From the NCBI RefSeq assembly GCF_020990385.1, contig NZ_CP087598.1, positions 2,299,001 through 2,363,000 of the forward strand: DNA of 64,000 nt. The letters run 5' to 3'. Numbering within the stretch: position 1 is the stretch's first letter; each line of letters starts with the position of its first letter. A program made the translations under genes and the position numbers. Shown here one piece after another: positions 18,281-26,748 of this stretch. The notes under the pieces are model-generated. The model worked only from the letters and a program-made list of their open reading frames with translations. It was not told the origin of the DNA and made no database searches. Source of the DNA: Paracoccus sp. MA (lineage in GTDB: Bacteria; Pseudomonadota; Alphaproteobacteria; Rhodobacterales; Rhodobacteraceae).

Positions 18281-19375
18281 TTATGCCTCGACCGCGTGGT
18301 TCTTGCGGTTCCAGCGGATCGAGGACCAGAACGAGATGCCGATCAGCGTCGCGCCGCCCAGGCCGGTGATGACCTCGGGGATATGCACCAAGGGCTGCAC
18401 GAACATGATCACCGACAGCGCGATGATGGCGTAGAAGGCGCCGTGTTCCAGGAAGCGGTATTCGGCCAGCGTGCCGCGCTCGACCAGCATGATGGTCATC
18501 GAGCGCACATACATGGCGCCAATGCCCAGGCCGATGGCGATGACGAACAGGTTATGCGTCAGCGCAAAGGCCCCGATCACGCCGTCGAAGCTGAAGGAGG
18601 CATCCAGCACTTCCAGATAAAGGAAGGCGCCGATGCCGCCCTTGGCGCCAGCCTGCATCGCCTCTTGCGAACTGTCCAGCAGGCCGCCCAGCACCTCGAC
18701 CAGCAGGAAGGTCAGAAGGCCCCAGATCGCGGAATGGAAGAACACCTGCGAATCGGCCCCTTCGAGGAAGCGCGAGAAGATCAGCACCGTGACCAGCACC
18801 ACCGCCACCTCGATGCCGCGGACGGTGGCGTAACGCTGCATGCGATGTTCCAGCCAGCGCACCCAATGCACGTCCTTTTCGTGGTCGAAGAAGAAGCTGA
18901 GGCCGACCATCATCAGGAAGGTGCCGCCGAAGGCCGCGATGGGCAGATGCGCCTCGTGCATGATGCGCGAATATTCGTCGGGCTGGCTTGCGGCCAGGAC
19001 CATCGCCTGCCAGGGGCCGATATTGGCGGCGATGACCACGATCAGCAGCGGAAAGACGATCCGCATGCCGAAGACGGCGATCAGGATGCCCCAGGTCAGG
19101 AAGCGGCGCTGCCACTTCGGGGTCATCTCTTTCAGCTTGTTGGCGTTGACGATGGCGTTGTCGAAGGAAAGCGAGATTTCAAGCACCGCCAGCACGGCGC
19201 AGATGAAAAAGATCGTCAGCGTGCCGCCGACGGTTCCGGTCGTCTGCCATCCCAGCACCGCGCCCAGGGCGAGGCCAAGCACGGTGACGATGAAGGACCA
19301 CTTGAAATAGTGCAGGGTCGGACGATGGGTTCCATTCGTCGAGCCCCCCGCGGACGGGTTGTTTCCTTGCTGCAT
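18281..19375 (-). CDS. DUF475 / TerC-like integral membrane protein
   Basis: A protein of about 364 residues with around nine membrane helices. The signature LEISLSFDNAIVNA carries the acidic-asparagine motif shared by TerC-like membrane proteins, and LDASFSFDGVIGAFA in the second half repeats it. This gives the two-fold symmetry expected for DUF475. TerC relatives are linked to tellurite resistance and to metal (Mn) export; DUF475 itself has no proven function. Start choice is uncertain: ATG 19375 is used, but in-frame ATG 19420 and GTG 19423 would add 15-16 residues, and none has a clear ribosome binding site. I looked for a yybP-ykoY-like leader structure in the short upstream region and saw none. 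Confidence 0.85.
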   Translation of the reverse strand: MQQGNNPSAGGSTNGTHRPTLHYFKWSFIVTVLGLALGAVLGWQTTGTVGGTLTIFFICAVLAVLEISLSFDNAIVNANKLKEMTPKWQRRFLTWGILIAVFGMRIVFPLLIVVIAANIGPWQAMVLAASQPDEYSRIMHEAHLPIAAFGGTFLMMVGLSFFFDHEKDVHWVRWLEHRMQRYATVRGIEVAVVLVTVLIFSRFLEGADSQVFFHSAIWGLLTFLLVEVLGGLLDSSQEAMQAGAKGGIGAFLYLEVLDASFSFDGVIGAFALTHNLFVIAIGLGIGAMYVRSMTIMLVERGTLAEYRFLEHGAFYAIIALSVIMFVQPLVHIPEVITGLGGATLIGISFWSSIRWNRKNHAVEA

Positions 19376-19509
19376 GTTAAGAACAAGTCCAGGCGGCTGG
19401 TCAAAGATCGATGCCGACATCACGGACGTGCCGCCACGTCCGCCAGAGGGGCCCGGCCATCAAACTGCGTTCACGAAGACGCGAACGCGCAAAAGATGGC
19501 GAATCCGGG

Positions 19510-20940
19510 TCACGATTGCAAGGGTTCCGTGCCGATCCCGGCATTTTCTTGCACGGACCGGGCCGGGGCCGCCGCCGGCAGGGTGATGCGCGCCAGCAGC
19601 CCGCGTCCGTCGGCCCCCTCGGCCAAGGTCAGCCGGCCACCGAACAGGCCGGCGATCTCCAGCGCCACCGGCAGGCCCAGCCCCATGCCCGGCCCCGAGG
19701 TCTGGCCGCGGGCGAATCGGCTGACGGCGGCGGCGCGGGCCTCGGGCGGGATGCCGGGGCCGTTGTCCTCGACCTCCAGCACCGCCTCGCCGGCATCACG
19801 CCGGACGCGCACCGTCACCACCGCCGCGCGGCCGGCATGCAGAAGCGCGTTCGAAATCAGGTTGCTCAGCGCCTCGCCCAGCAGCAGGGGCTCGGCCCGG
19901 ACCGTCACCGGCCCCGCGCCCTCGAAGCCCAGGTCGATGCCGGCCTCGGCGGCGGCGGGGATATGCTCGGCGGTCAGGTCGCGCGCCAGCGCCGCAAGGT
20001 CCAGGACCGTGCCCCGGCCGGCGCCCTCGGCGGCATCGACCTTGGCCAGCAGCAGAAGCTGCGCCAGGATGCGCTCGGCATGGGCCACGGCGGCGTCGCC
20101 CTTGCTGGCGGCGGCCTGCGCCTCGGACAGGGTGGCGGCCCGCGCCGCCAGCGCCAGCTGCGTGCGCACCACGGCCAGCGGCGTGCGCAGCTGATGCCCG
20201 GCATTGCCGGTAAAGTTGCGCATCCCGTCCAGCGCCGCGCCCAGCCGCCGCATGAACGAGTTCACCGTGCCGACCAGCCCCCGCACCTCCGAAGGCACCG
20301 GCGTCCCGATGGGGCTCAGGTCGTCAGGGCTGCGCGCGGCGATTTCCTCGCTGAGCCGGTAGAGCGGGCGCAGCGACACCGTCACCGCGATCCAGACGAT
20401 CAGCGCCGCGCCGGCGATCATCAGCACCAGCCGCAGGGCCGAACGCATCAGGATCGCCCGCGTCAGCTCGCGCCGGGCATTGGTGGTCTCGGCCACGGTC
20501 ACCACGAAGGGCACCTCGTCGATGCCGGTCGAGGCGGCGCGGGCGAGGCTCGCGACCCGCACCGGCTCGCCCCGAAACGCGCCGTCGGCATAGGCGGGCT
20601 CGCCGCCCTGCCGCGCCGGGGCCATCGGCAGGTCGCCATAGCCGGTGACGATATGGCCGGGCGGGCCGTCCACGCGATAGAAGACCCGGTCCTGCGCGGC
20701 GGAGCTCAGCATCTCCAGCGCGCCATAGGGGATTTCGATGGCGATGCGGCCCTGATCGTCCAGCGAGGCGCGCTCGGCGATCACCAGCGCCGAACCGGCC
20801 AGCACCCGGTCGGCCAGCGCATTGGCCATGCGCACCGCCTCGCGCCAGGTGTCGATCAGCGCGGCGGTTCCCAGCACCAGCGTCGCCAGCAGCAGCCAGG
20901 CCAGCAGGCGGCGGCGCAGGGAAAACGGCCGCCGGATCAA
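19510..20940 (-). CDS. Sensor histidine kinase of the TctE type
   Basis: A 476-residue membrane sensor kinase. A first helix lies at about 10-28 and a second at about 170-190, enclosing a periplasmic sensor region. A HAMP-like linker (VSLRPLYRLSEEI) follows, then the H-box with phospho-acceptor His249 (NAGHQLRTPL), the N-box NLISNALLHA, DNGPGIP, and GMGLGLPVA of the ATPase domain. The start is a TTG that overlaps the response regulator stop as TTGA, so translation is coupled. Proximity to tctCBA identifies it as the probable citrate/tricarboxylate sensor; it phosphorylates the response regulator encoded just before it. Confidence 0.9.
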   Translation of the reverse strand: MIRRPFSLRRRLLAWLLLATLVLGTAALIDTWREAVRMANALADRVLAGSALVIAERASLDDQGRIAIEIPYGALEMLSSAAQDRVFYRVDGPPGHIVTGYGDLPMAPARQGGEPAYADGAFRGEPVRVASLARAASTGIDEVPFVVTVAETTNARRELTRAILMRSALRLVLMIAGAALIVWIAVTVSLRPLYRLSEEIAARSPDDLSPIGTPVPSEVRGLVGTVNSFMRRLGAALDGMRNFTGNAGHQLRTPLAVVRTQLALAARAATLSEAQAAASKGDAAVAHAERILAQLLLLAKVDAAEGAGRGTVLDLAALARDLTAEHIPAAAEAGIDLGFEGAGPVTVRAEPLLLGEALSNLISNALLHAGRAAVVTVRVRRDAGEAVLEVEDNGPGIPPEARAAAVSRFARGQTSGPGMGLGLPVALEIAGLFGGRLTLAEGADGRGLLARITLPAAAPARSVQENAGIGTEPLQS

Positions 20941-21608
20941 GGCGCCGCCCGGTCGAGGAAATAGCCGATGCCGCGCGCCGTCCGGACCGTCAGCCCCGCC
21001 GGCGCCAGCCGCTTGCGCAGCCGGCTGACATATTGCTCGATGGCATTGGCGGACAGGTCGTCCTCCAGCGAGGTCAGCGACTGCACGATCGATTCGCGCG
21101 CCACCACCTTGCCGGCGCGCATGATCAGCAGCTCCAGCAGCCCGCGTTCGCGCGCCGGCAGGTCCAGCGGCTGCCCCGCCAGCAGGAAGCTGCGCGCCGT
21201 CTGGTCCAGCACCAGATCGCCGAAGCTGACGGTGGAGTTGCGCAGCCCCGCCTGACGGCGCAGAAGCGAGCGGATGCGCGCCTCGAACTCGCCGATGTCG
21301 AAGGGCTTGATCAGATAGTCGTCGGCACCCAGGTCGAGGCCGCGCACCCGCTCCTCGGGCGCGCCGCGCGCGGTCAGGATCATCACCGCCGCCGGATTGC
21401 GCCGCGCCCGCATCGCCCGCAGCACCTCCAGCCCGTCCATCTGCGGCAGGTTCAGGTCCAGGATCACCAGGTCGAAGCTTTCCGCCGCCGCCAGCGCCTC
21501 GGCCGAGGCGCCGTCATGCACCACGTCCACCGCATAACCCGATTGCCGCAGCAGGGCGGTCAGCCCCTCGGCCAGCGACAGGTTGTCCTCGACAAGCAGG
21601 ATGCGCAT
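20937..21608 (-). CDS. OmpR-family response regulator of the TctD type
   Basis: A 223-residue response regulator. The receiver domain starts MRILLVEDN, with acidic residues at 7-8, phospho-acceptor Asp51 (VILDLNLP) and Lys near 101 (YLIKPFD). The C-terminal winged helix (about 125-220) contains LPARERGLLELL and the recognition-helix region ANAIEQYVSRLRKRL. I use the ATG at 21608; an open frame runs far upstream but lies antisense to the solute-binding gene. It overlaps the kinase start by four bases, is divergent from the solute-binding gene (78 bases apart), and probably activates that gene and tctCBA when tricarboxylate is present. Confidence 0.92.
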   Translation of the reverse strand: MRILLVEDNLSLAEGLTALLRQSGYAVDVVHDGASAEALAAAESFDLVILDLNLPQMDGLEVLRAMRARRNPAAVMILTARGAPEERVRGLDLGADDYLIKPFDIGEFEARIRSLLRRQAGLRNSTVSFGDLVLDQTARSFLLAGQPLDLPARERGLLELLIMRAGKVVARESIVQSLTSLEDDLSANAIEQYVSRLRKRLAPAGLTVRTARGIGYFLDRAAP

Positions 21609-21686
21609 GGTTTTCCCCCTCGCCTGCAGCCTAGCGGCGCGGGGCGGACTTGTGAACGGGCTGCCGCTTTGGCAAAGTCGCCGATC

Positions 21687-22766
21687 ATGCGCCTGCTTGC
21701 CCGCCTTATGCCAGCCATCGCCGCCGCCCTTGCGCTGTGGCCGGGCGACGCATCGGCCCAGGTGACGCTGTTTCCCGCCCCGGCCGGCGACGGGCGCGAG
21801 CTGTCGGTCTATTCCTCGCTCGACGACGATCTGGCCGCGCCGCTGATCGCCGCCTTCCAGCGCATCCATCCCGGCGTCGCCGTGCGCTACGAGAACCTGC
21901 TGACGACCGAGCTGCACGACCGCATCGTCGCCGAGACGCAGGCGGGCGGCGGCACGGCGGATTTCGCCTTTTCCTCGGCCATGGACCTGCAGGTCAAGCT
22001 GGCGAATGACGGCTACGCCCGGCCGGTCGCGACGCCGGACACGCCCGGCTGGCCCAACTGGGCAAACTGGCGCGACACCGCCTATGCGCTGACCTTCGAG
22101 CCGGCGGTCTTTGCCTATCACAAGCCCAGCTTCGCCGATCACGAGCCGCCCGCCACCCGCGCCGCCTTGATCCGCTGGATGGCCGAACATCCGGCCGAGG
22201 CGCAGGGCCGGATCGGCACCTATGACGTGGCGCGCTCGGGCGTGGGCTATCTGTTCCTGGCCCGCGACCAGGAGCTTTATCCCGGCATCTGGTCGGTGGT
22301 GCAGGCGATGGGCCGCGCCGGCGTGCAGCAATTCCCGACCTCGGCCGAGCTGCTGGAGCGGATCGCCGACGGGCGGCTGGCGGTGGGCTACAACCTGCTC
22401 GGCTCCTATGCCGCCGACTGGGCGCGCCAGCATCCCGAGGTGGGCGTGATCCTGCCGCGCGATTTCACCGTGGTCGTCTCGCGCGTGGCGCTGGTGCCGA
22501 CGGCGGCGCGCCAGCCGGGGCTGGGGACGGATTTCCTGGCCTTCCTGATGTCGCCCGAGGGCCAGAGCCTGCTGTCCCGAACGCTGCGGCTGTCGGCCGT
22601 CAGCCTTGAGGTGGCGGGCCAGCCCGGCCCGGCGGGCGGCATGCAGGATCTGGCCGGGCTGCGGCTGAAGCCGGTGCCGGTCAGCCCCGGCCTTCTGGCC
22701 TATCTGGACCAGGCGACGCGGGCCAGGCTGCTGGCGCGCTGGAACAAGGCGCTGGCCGGGGAATAG
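21687..22766 (+). CDS. Periplasmic extracellular solute-binding protein (family 1-like), TctDE-linked
   Basis: A 359-residue exported protein with an N-terminal signal peptide (MRLLARLMPAIAAALALWPG, cleaved near residue 25 after SAQ). The mature part begins with LSVYSSLDDDLAAPLIAAF, the opening typical of iron- or phosphonate-type ABC binding proteins. A family-like block NLLTTELHDRIVAE follows, and VAYNLLGSYA or similar appears later. No permease or ATPase gene is nearby, so it may act as a sensory partner for the divergent TctE kinase, as suggested for similar genes found beside tctDE in other proteobacteria. This role is inference; it could also serve a transporter encoded elsewhere. Confidence 0.82.
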   Translation: MRLLARLMPAIAAALALWPGDASAQVTLFPAPAGDGRELSVYSSLDDDLAAPLIAAFQRIHPGVAVRYENLLTTELHDRIVAETQAGGGTADFAFSSAMDLQVKLANDGYARPVATPDTPGWPNWANWRDTAYALTFEPAVFAYHKPSFADHEPPATRAALIRWMAEHPAEAQGRIGTYDVARSGVGYLFLARDQELYPGIWSVVQAMGRAGVQQFPTSAELLERIADGRLAVGYNLLGSYAADWARQHPEVGVILPRDFTVVVSRVALVPTAARQPGLGTDFLAFLMSPEGQSLLSRTLRLSAVSLEVAGQPGPAGGMQDLAGLRLKPVPVSPGLLAYLDQATRARLLARWNKALAGE

Positions 22767-22940
22767 TTTTTCGCCGCGATGTCAGGTCCGTGACAGCTTT
22801 CTGTGCTGGAAAGGCACCGGGCCCGCCTGCGCGCGGACCCGCGGAGGAGCCGCCCGCATTCCGGGAGAGATGCGGGCCAGAACCGGAAAAACGGATAACC
22901 GGACCGGCGCGGACGCGCCCGGTCGATGCGGAGGAAGACC

Positions 22941-23882
22941 ATGAAGCAATTCGTTCTCGCCAGCCTGTTCGCGGCGGCCACGGCCCTGCCGGCCATGGCC
23001 GATTACACCATCATCGCCCCGGCCAATCCCGGCGGCGGCTGGGACCAGACCGCGCGCACCATGCAGACCGTGCTGCAGGAAGAGGGCGTGTCGCGCTCGG
23101 TGCAGGTGCAGAACGTGCCCGGCGCCGGCGGCACCATCGGGCTGGCGCAATTCGCCAGCCAGAACAAGGGCAATCCCGATGCGCTGATCGTCGGCGGCTA
23201 TGTGATGGTCGGCGCCATCCTGACCAACAACTCGCCCGTCTCGCTCAAGGACGTGACGCCCATCGCCCGGCTGACCGGCGAATACGAGGCGATCGTGGTC
23301 CCCGCCGCCTCGCCCATCCAGGACATCGCCGGGCTGATCGAGGCGCTGAAGGCCGATCCCGGCGCGGTCAGCTGGGCCGGCGGCTCGGCCGGCGGCACCG
23401 ACCATATCGCCGTGGGGCTGATCGCCAAGGCGGCGGGCGTCGATCCGACCAGGATCAACTATATCGCCTATTCCGGCGGCGGCGAGGCGCTGGCGGCGAT
23501 CCTGGGCAACCAGGTGACGGCCGGCATTTCCTCGCTGGGCGAGTTCGAGGCCCAGATCCAGGCCGGCACGCTGCGGCTGCTGGCCGTCACCTCGCCCGAG
23601 CGGCTGGAGGGCGTCGATGCGCCCACCCTGCAAGAGGCCGGGCTGGACGTGGTGCTGGAAAACTGGCGCATGGTCGCCGCCGCGCCGGGCCTCTCGGACG
23701 AGCAGAAGGCCAAGGTCACCGCCGATATCGAGAAGATGGCGAAATCGGAAAGCTGGCAGAAGCAGCTGGCCGACAAGGGCTGGATGGACACCTATCTGGC
23801 CGGCCCGGAATTCGAGGCCCAGCTGGAACAGGACGTCGCCGCAACCGAGGCGATCCTCAAGGACATCGGTCTGGTGAAATGA
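22941..23882 (+). CDS. tctC: Tripartite tricarboxylate transporter, periplasmic binding subunit
   Basis: A 313-residue exported solute receptor of the TTT family (Bug/TctC). It has a cleavable signal peptide (residues 1-20, ending ALPAMA). The mature N terminus ([18 protein letters not shown]) carries the glycine-rich loop and the Trp-Asp pair that contact the carboxylate ligand. [14 protein letters not shown] and [11 protein letters not shown] are also characteristic. The ATG at 22941 is chosen because GGAGGA lies just upstream and the signal peptide starts there; an ATG at 22926 would add five charged residues. Its stop overlaps the tctB start by four bases. With TctB and TctA it imports citrate-like acids. 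Confidence 0.93.
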   Translation: MKQFVLASLFAAATALPAMADYTIIAPANPGGGWDQTARTMQTVLQEEGVSRSVQVQNVPGAGGTIGLAQFASQNKGNPDALIVGGYVMVGAILTNNSPVSLKDVTPIARLTGEYEAIVVPAASPIQDIAGLIEALKADPGAVSWAGGSAGGTDHIAVGLIAKAAGVDPTRINYIAYSGGGEALAAILGNQVTAGISSLGEFEAQIQAGTLRLLAVTSPERLEGVDAPTLQEAGLDVVLENWRMVAAAPGLSDEQKAKVTADIEKMAKSESWQKQLADKGWMDTYLAGPEFEAQLEQDVAATEAILKDIGLVK

Positions 23883-24373
23883 GCGCGCACCGCCATGAAT
23901 CGCCGCGCCGCCGGGATACGGCGGCGCTGATCATCGCCGCCGGGCTGGTGGTGGCCGGCGGCGTGATGCTGTGGGACAGCGCGCGCCTGGCCGATCTGGG
24001 CGGCTATTCCGGCATCGGCCCGGCCAGCGTGCCGCGCGTGGTCGGCTTCGGCCTGCTGGGCCTGGCCGTCTGGACCGCCATCGAGGCGCTGCGCGGCGAT
24101 TTCCCCGAACGCCCGCCGCAGAACGCCGCGCCGGTGCTGTGGATCGTCGCGGGCCTGGCCCTGCAGCTGATGCTGCTGCACACGACCGGCTTTTCCATCG
24201 CCACCGGCATTCTCTTCGGCTTTACCGCCCGGGCCTTCGGCAAGCGCAACCTGGCGATGACCATTCCCGTCGGCATCGTCTTCGCCTTCGTGGTCTGGGT
24301 CGTCTTCTCGCAACTTCTGATGCTGCACCTGCCCGCCGGGCCGCTTGAGCATCTGGCTTTTCCGCGGGGCTGA
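23879..24373 (+). CDS. tctB: Tripartite tricarboxylate transporter, small membrane subunit
   Basis: A 164-residue protein with four membrane segments, as expected for TctB. Family features include the first helix followed by GGYSGIGPASVPRVVG, and a third-to-fourth helix pair separated by TARAFGKRNL. It overlaps the tctC stop (ATGA) and is followed three bases later by tctA, so all three are translated together. TctB is needed for transport with the large channel subunit, although its exact task is not resolved. Confidence 0.92.
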   Translation: MSAHRHESPRRRDTAALIIAAGLVVAGGVMLWDSARLADLGGYSGIGPASVPRVVGFGLLGLAVWTAIEALRGDFPERPPQNAAPVLWIVAGLALQLMLLHTTGFSIATGILFGFTARAFGKRNLAMTIPVGIVFAFVVWVVFSQLLMLHLPAGPLEHLAFPRG

Positions 24374-24376
24374 ACC

Positions 24377-25894
24377 ATGAGCGCATTCGAATTCCTGCTG
24401 CAGGGGCTCGGCACCGCCGCCGAGCCGATGATGCTGCTTTACGCGCTGATCGGCGTGACGCTGGGCACCGCCGTCGGCGTGCTGCCGGGCATCGGTCCGG
24501 CGCTGACCGTGGCGCTGCTGCTGCCCGTCACCTACCGGCTGGACCCGGCTGGCTCGCTCATCATGTTCGCCGGCATCTATTACGGCGGCATGTATGGCGG
24601 CTCGACCACCTCGATCCTTCTGAACACGCCGGGCGAAAGCGCCTCGATCATCACCGCGCTGGAAGGCAACAAGATGGCCCGCAAGGGCCGCGGCGGGCCG
24701 GCGCTCGCCACCGCGGCCATCGGGTCCTTCATCGCCGGGCTCATCGCGACGCTGCTTCTGGCCTTCCTGGCGCCCAGCATCGTCAAGCTGGCGCTGGTCT
24801 TCGGTCCGCGCGAATATTTCGCGCTGATGGTACTGGCCTTCGTCACCGTCTCGGCCGCCTTCGGCGATTCGGCGCTGCGCGGGCTGACCTCGCTGTTCCT
24901 GGGCCTGGCGCTGGCCTGCGTCGGCATCGATCAGCTGACCGGGCAGGCGCGGCTGTCCTTCGGCACGCCCGAGCTGCTGGACGGGATCGAAGTCACCACC
25001 ATGGCCGTCGCCATGTTCGCCGTGGGCGAGGCGCTGTTCATCGCCGGCCAGCGCAACCAGCAGGAGGACGAGGTGACGGCCGTCAAGGGCTCGATCTGGA
25101 TGAGCGCGCGCGACTGGGCGCGGTCCTGGAAGCCCTGGCTGCGCGGCACCTTCATCGGCTTTCCCATCGGCGCCATGCCGGCCGGCGGGGCCGAGATCGG
25201 CACCTTCCTGTCCTATGCCACCGAGAAGAAGCTGACCAAGCACCCCGAGGAATTCGGCCAAGGCGCCATCGAAGGCGTGGCCGGACCCGAGGCCGCCAAC
25301 AACGCCAGCGCCGCCGGCACGCTGGTGCCCCTGCTGACGCTGGGCCTGCCGACCTCGGCCACGGCGGCGATCATGCTGGCGGGCTTCCAGCAGTTCGGGC
25401 TGCAGCCCGGCCCGCTGCTCTTCGCCACCAACCCCACGCTGGTCTGGGGGCTGATCGCCTCGCTCCTGATCGCGAACGCCATGCTTCTGGTGCTGAACCT
25501 GCCGATGATCGGGTTGTGGGTAAAGCTGCTGACGGTGCCGAAGCCCTGGCTTTACGCCGGCATCCTGCTGTTCGCGACGCTGGGCACCATCGGCGCCAAC
25601 CCCTCGGCCTTCGAGCTGGGGATGCTGCTGGGCTTCGGCGTGCTGGGCTATGTGATGCGGCTCTTCGGCTATCCGATCGCGCCGATCGTGGTCGGGCTGA
25701 TCCTTGGCCCGCTGGCCGAGCAGCAGCTGCGCCGGGCGCTGTCCATCAGCCAAGGCGACTGGACCACGCTGGTGCAGTCCCCCATCGCGGCCGCGCTGCT
25801 GGGCATCGCCGCGCTGGCGCTGATCGTGCCGCTGATCCTGCGCGCCCGCGGCAAGGGCGAGGTGCTGAGCCAGCTCGCCGGCGAAGAGGACTGA
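24377..25894 (+). CDS. tctA: Tripartite tricarboxylate transporter, large permease subunit
   Basis: A 505-residue permease with about twelve membrane segments. Typical TctA blocks are [17 protein letters not shown] near residues 35-51, [16 protein letters not shown] near 73-88 (the loop that forms the ligand site in the first half), and the related [22 protein letters not shown] in the second half. These mark the inverted repeat of the family. It uses the proton or sodium gradient to import the acid delivered by TctC. It is the last gene of the tctCBA operon and is followed at once by a GC-rich hairpin. Confidence 0.95.
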   Translation: MSAFEFLLQGLGTAAEPMMLLYALIGVTLGTAVGVLPGIGPALTVALLLPVTYRLDPAGSLIMFAGIYYGGMYGGSTTSILLNTPGESASIITALEGNKMARKGRGGPALATAAIGSFIAGLIATLLLAFLAPSIVKLALVFGPREYFALMVLAFVTVSAAFGDSALRGLTSLFLGLALACVGIDQLTGQARLSFGTPELLDGIEVTTMAVAMFAVGEALFIAGQRNQQEDEVTAVKGSIWMSARDWARSWKPWLRGTFIGFPIGAMPAGGAEIGTFLSYATEKKLTKHPEEFGQGAIEGVAGPEAANNASAAGTLVPLLTLGLPTSATAAIMLAGFQQFGLQPGPLLFATNPTLVWGLIASLLIANAMLLVLNLPMIGLWVKLLTVPKPWLYAGILLFATLGTIGANPSAFELGMLLGFGVLGYVMRLFGYPIAPIVVGLILGPLAEQQLRRALSISQGDWTTLVQSPIAAALLGIAALALIVPLILRARGKGEVLSQLAGEED

Positions 25895-25896
25895 CC

Positions 25897-25929
25897 AAAA
25901 AACCGCCCCGGTCCCGCAAGGGCCGGGGC
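25897..25929. terminator. GC-rich hairpin flanked by A-run after tctA (probable bidirectional terminator)
   Basis: A 10-base-pair stem with one G-T pair (25905-25914 with 25920-25929, loop CGCAA) begins eleven bases after the tctA stop. Six A residues at 25897-25902 precede it, so on the minus strand the hairpin is followed by a T-run and looks like a canonical terminator. On the plus strand there is no T-run. It may end tctCBA transcripts imperfectly and stop leftward transcription from the carnitine locus. Confidence 0.6.
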
Positions 25930-25998
25930 CTGCCATGTTCTGGCGGCATGGCCGCCTTGTCCTTTTGCTGCGTTGCAGAACGGGCCTGCGGCGCCCAT

Positions 25999-26030
25999 CT
26001 GTCTGTCATCGGAAACGATCATACAGACAG
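25999..26030 (+). promoter_or_regulatory. Two-part RNA hairpin with GAAA tetraloop just before a small gene
   Basis: CTGTCTGT (25999-26006) pairs perfectly with ACAGACAG (26023-26030). Inside it, ATCG-GAAA-CGAT (26008-26019) forms a second stem closed by a GNRA tetraloop, with a small asymmetric internal loop between. The structure ends nine bases before the ATG of the 51-residue gene, so in mRNA it would sit directly against the ribosome binding region. This suggests translational or processing control; no known riboswitch family is recognised. Confidence 0.55.
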
Positions 26031-26038
26031 GCAGAAAA

Positions 26039-26194
26039 ATGCACCGCGCCTTCCATTCCATCCATTCGGCCCTTTCGACCCTGCGGGCCGCCATCGCCGT
26101 CGCCTCGGCGGCTGAAGCGCATCGCCGCCCGGCGGCCGCGGACCTGCGTCGCCTGGGCATCGACGAAGCCAAATTCGCCGCGATCCACCTGTAA
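26039..26194 (+). CDS. Small DUF1127-like protein
   Basis: A 51-residue basic protein. The C-terminal part DLRRLGIDEAKFAAIHL has the L-x-x-LGI pattern that ends DUF1127-type proteins of Rhodobacterales and rhizobia, and the N-terminal half is an alanine-rich helix. Such proteins in Rhodobacter (for example CcaF1) bind RNA and affect sRNA maturation under stress; this role is inferred from family resemblance only. It stands alone after the tctA terminator and is preceded by a strong stem-loop. An in-frame ATG at 25973 would add 22 residues but would cross the hairpin, so I prefer 26039. Confidence 0.55.
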   Translation: MHRAFHSIHSALSTLRAAIAVASAAEAHRRPAAADLRRLGIDEAKFAAIHL

Positions 26195-26372
26195 GCCCGA
26201 TCAGGCGCCCCGCCCGGTCGCGGGGCGGCCCGCGACTCGGCGGTTTCACGCCAACCGCCCCCTTGCTGACGCCACGCCGTCAGGACTCCGTCAATCTTTT
26301 GCCGATATAGCTTGATTCGCACACGGGCGAATCGACGGGAAACGGCATGCGGCAGGACCAAGGGCGAGGATT

Positions 26373-26410
26373 ATCGGGACGGGGATCATCGGGACGGGGA
26401 TCATCGGGAA
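26373..26410. repeat. Short tandem repeat, 15-base unit, about 2.5 copies
   Basis: The unit ATCGGGACGGGGATC occurs at 26373-26387 and 26388-26402, with a partial third copy from 26403 (ATCGGGAAGG). It sits upstream of a tiny membrane-protein ORF. Such a repeat can change copy number by slippage, and 15 bases keep any reading frame intact. Confidence 0.8.
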
Positions 26411-26456
26411 GGACGCATGGCGTCCGGCGGAACCGGCCGGCTGGGCACGGGGCGGC

Positions 26457-26618
26457 ATGCCGATCCTGATCCTTGCCGTGCTGATCGCCAAGCTTGCGGC
26501 CATGGCGGGATGTCTGGCCGGCATCGGCCCTGCCGGGCTGATTGGACTTTATGTCTGCTCGGGGCTCGTGACGCTGGCCATGCTGGCGCTTGGGCTCCGC
26601 CGCCCGGACCCGGCCTGA
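26457..26618 (+). CDS. Predicted tiny two-helix membrane protein
   Basis: A 53-residue ORF: MPILILAVLIAKLAAMAG forms a first membrane helix, then a short turn with a GIGPAGLIG stretch, and a second helix ending LVTLAMLALGL before a basic tail RRPDPA. Hydropathy over the whole length is far above what antisense or chance frames show here. No family is recognised. There is no convincing ribosome binding site (GGGGCGGC only), so translation is unproven. The frame remains open upstream through the 15-base repeat, so a longer product with a non-ATG start is possible. Confidence 0.4.
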   Translation: MPILILAVLIAKLAAMAGCLAGIGPAGLIGLYVCSGLVTLAMLALGLRRPDPA

Positions 26619-26748
26619 ACCGGACCCGTCGCTCTGGTGCGGGCGCGCTTGTTCCGGACGCTATCCTTCGATATGTATGCTGTTCATTACGATCCGGGGC
26701 GGGCGCAGGCCGGCGATCCGTGGCGTAGTCCTGAACAGCGAACCGGAT

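Noticed and set aside
19376..19509. Possible manganese (yybP-ykoY) riboswitch upstream of the TerC-like DUF475 gene
   Set aside because: The upstream stretch is short and lacks the conserved loop sequences of that riboswitch class.
16964..20194. A 1076-codon plus-strand open frame across the SGNH-like, DUF475 and kinase genes
   Set aside because: It is antisense to three well-supported minus-strand genes, has no recognisable domain, and its His/Gln/Asp-rich composition is typical of antisense frames in GC-rich DNA.
26312..26728. 138-codon plus-strand open frame covering the 15-base repeat
   Set aside because: Its start has no ribosome binding site, and the translated sequence is Arg/Asp/Gly/His-rich with the repeat as its only feature; the hydrophobic frame at 26457 is the better candidate.
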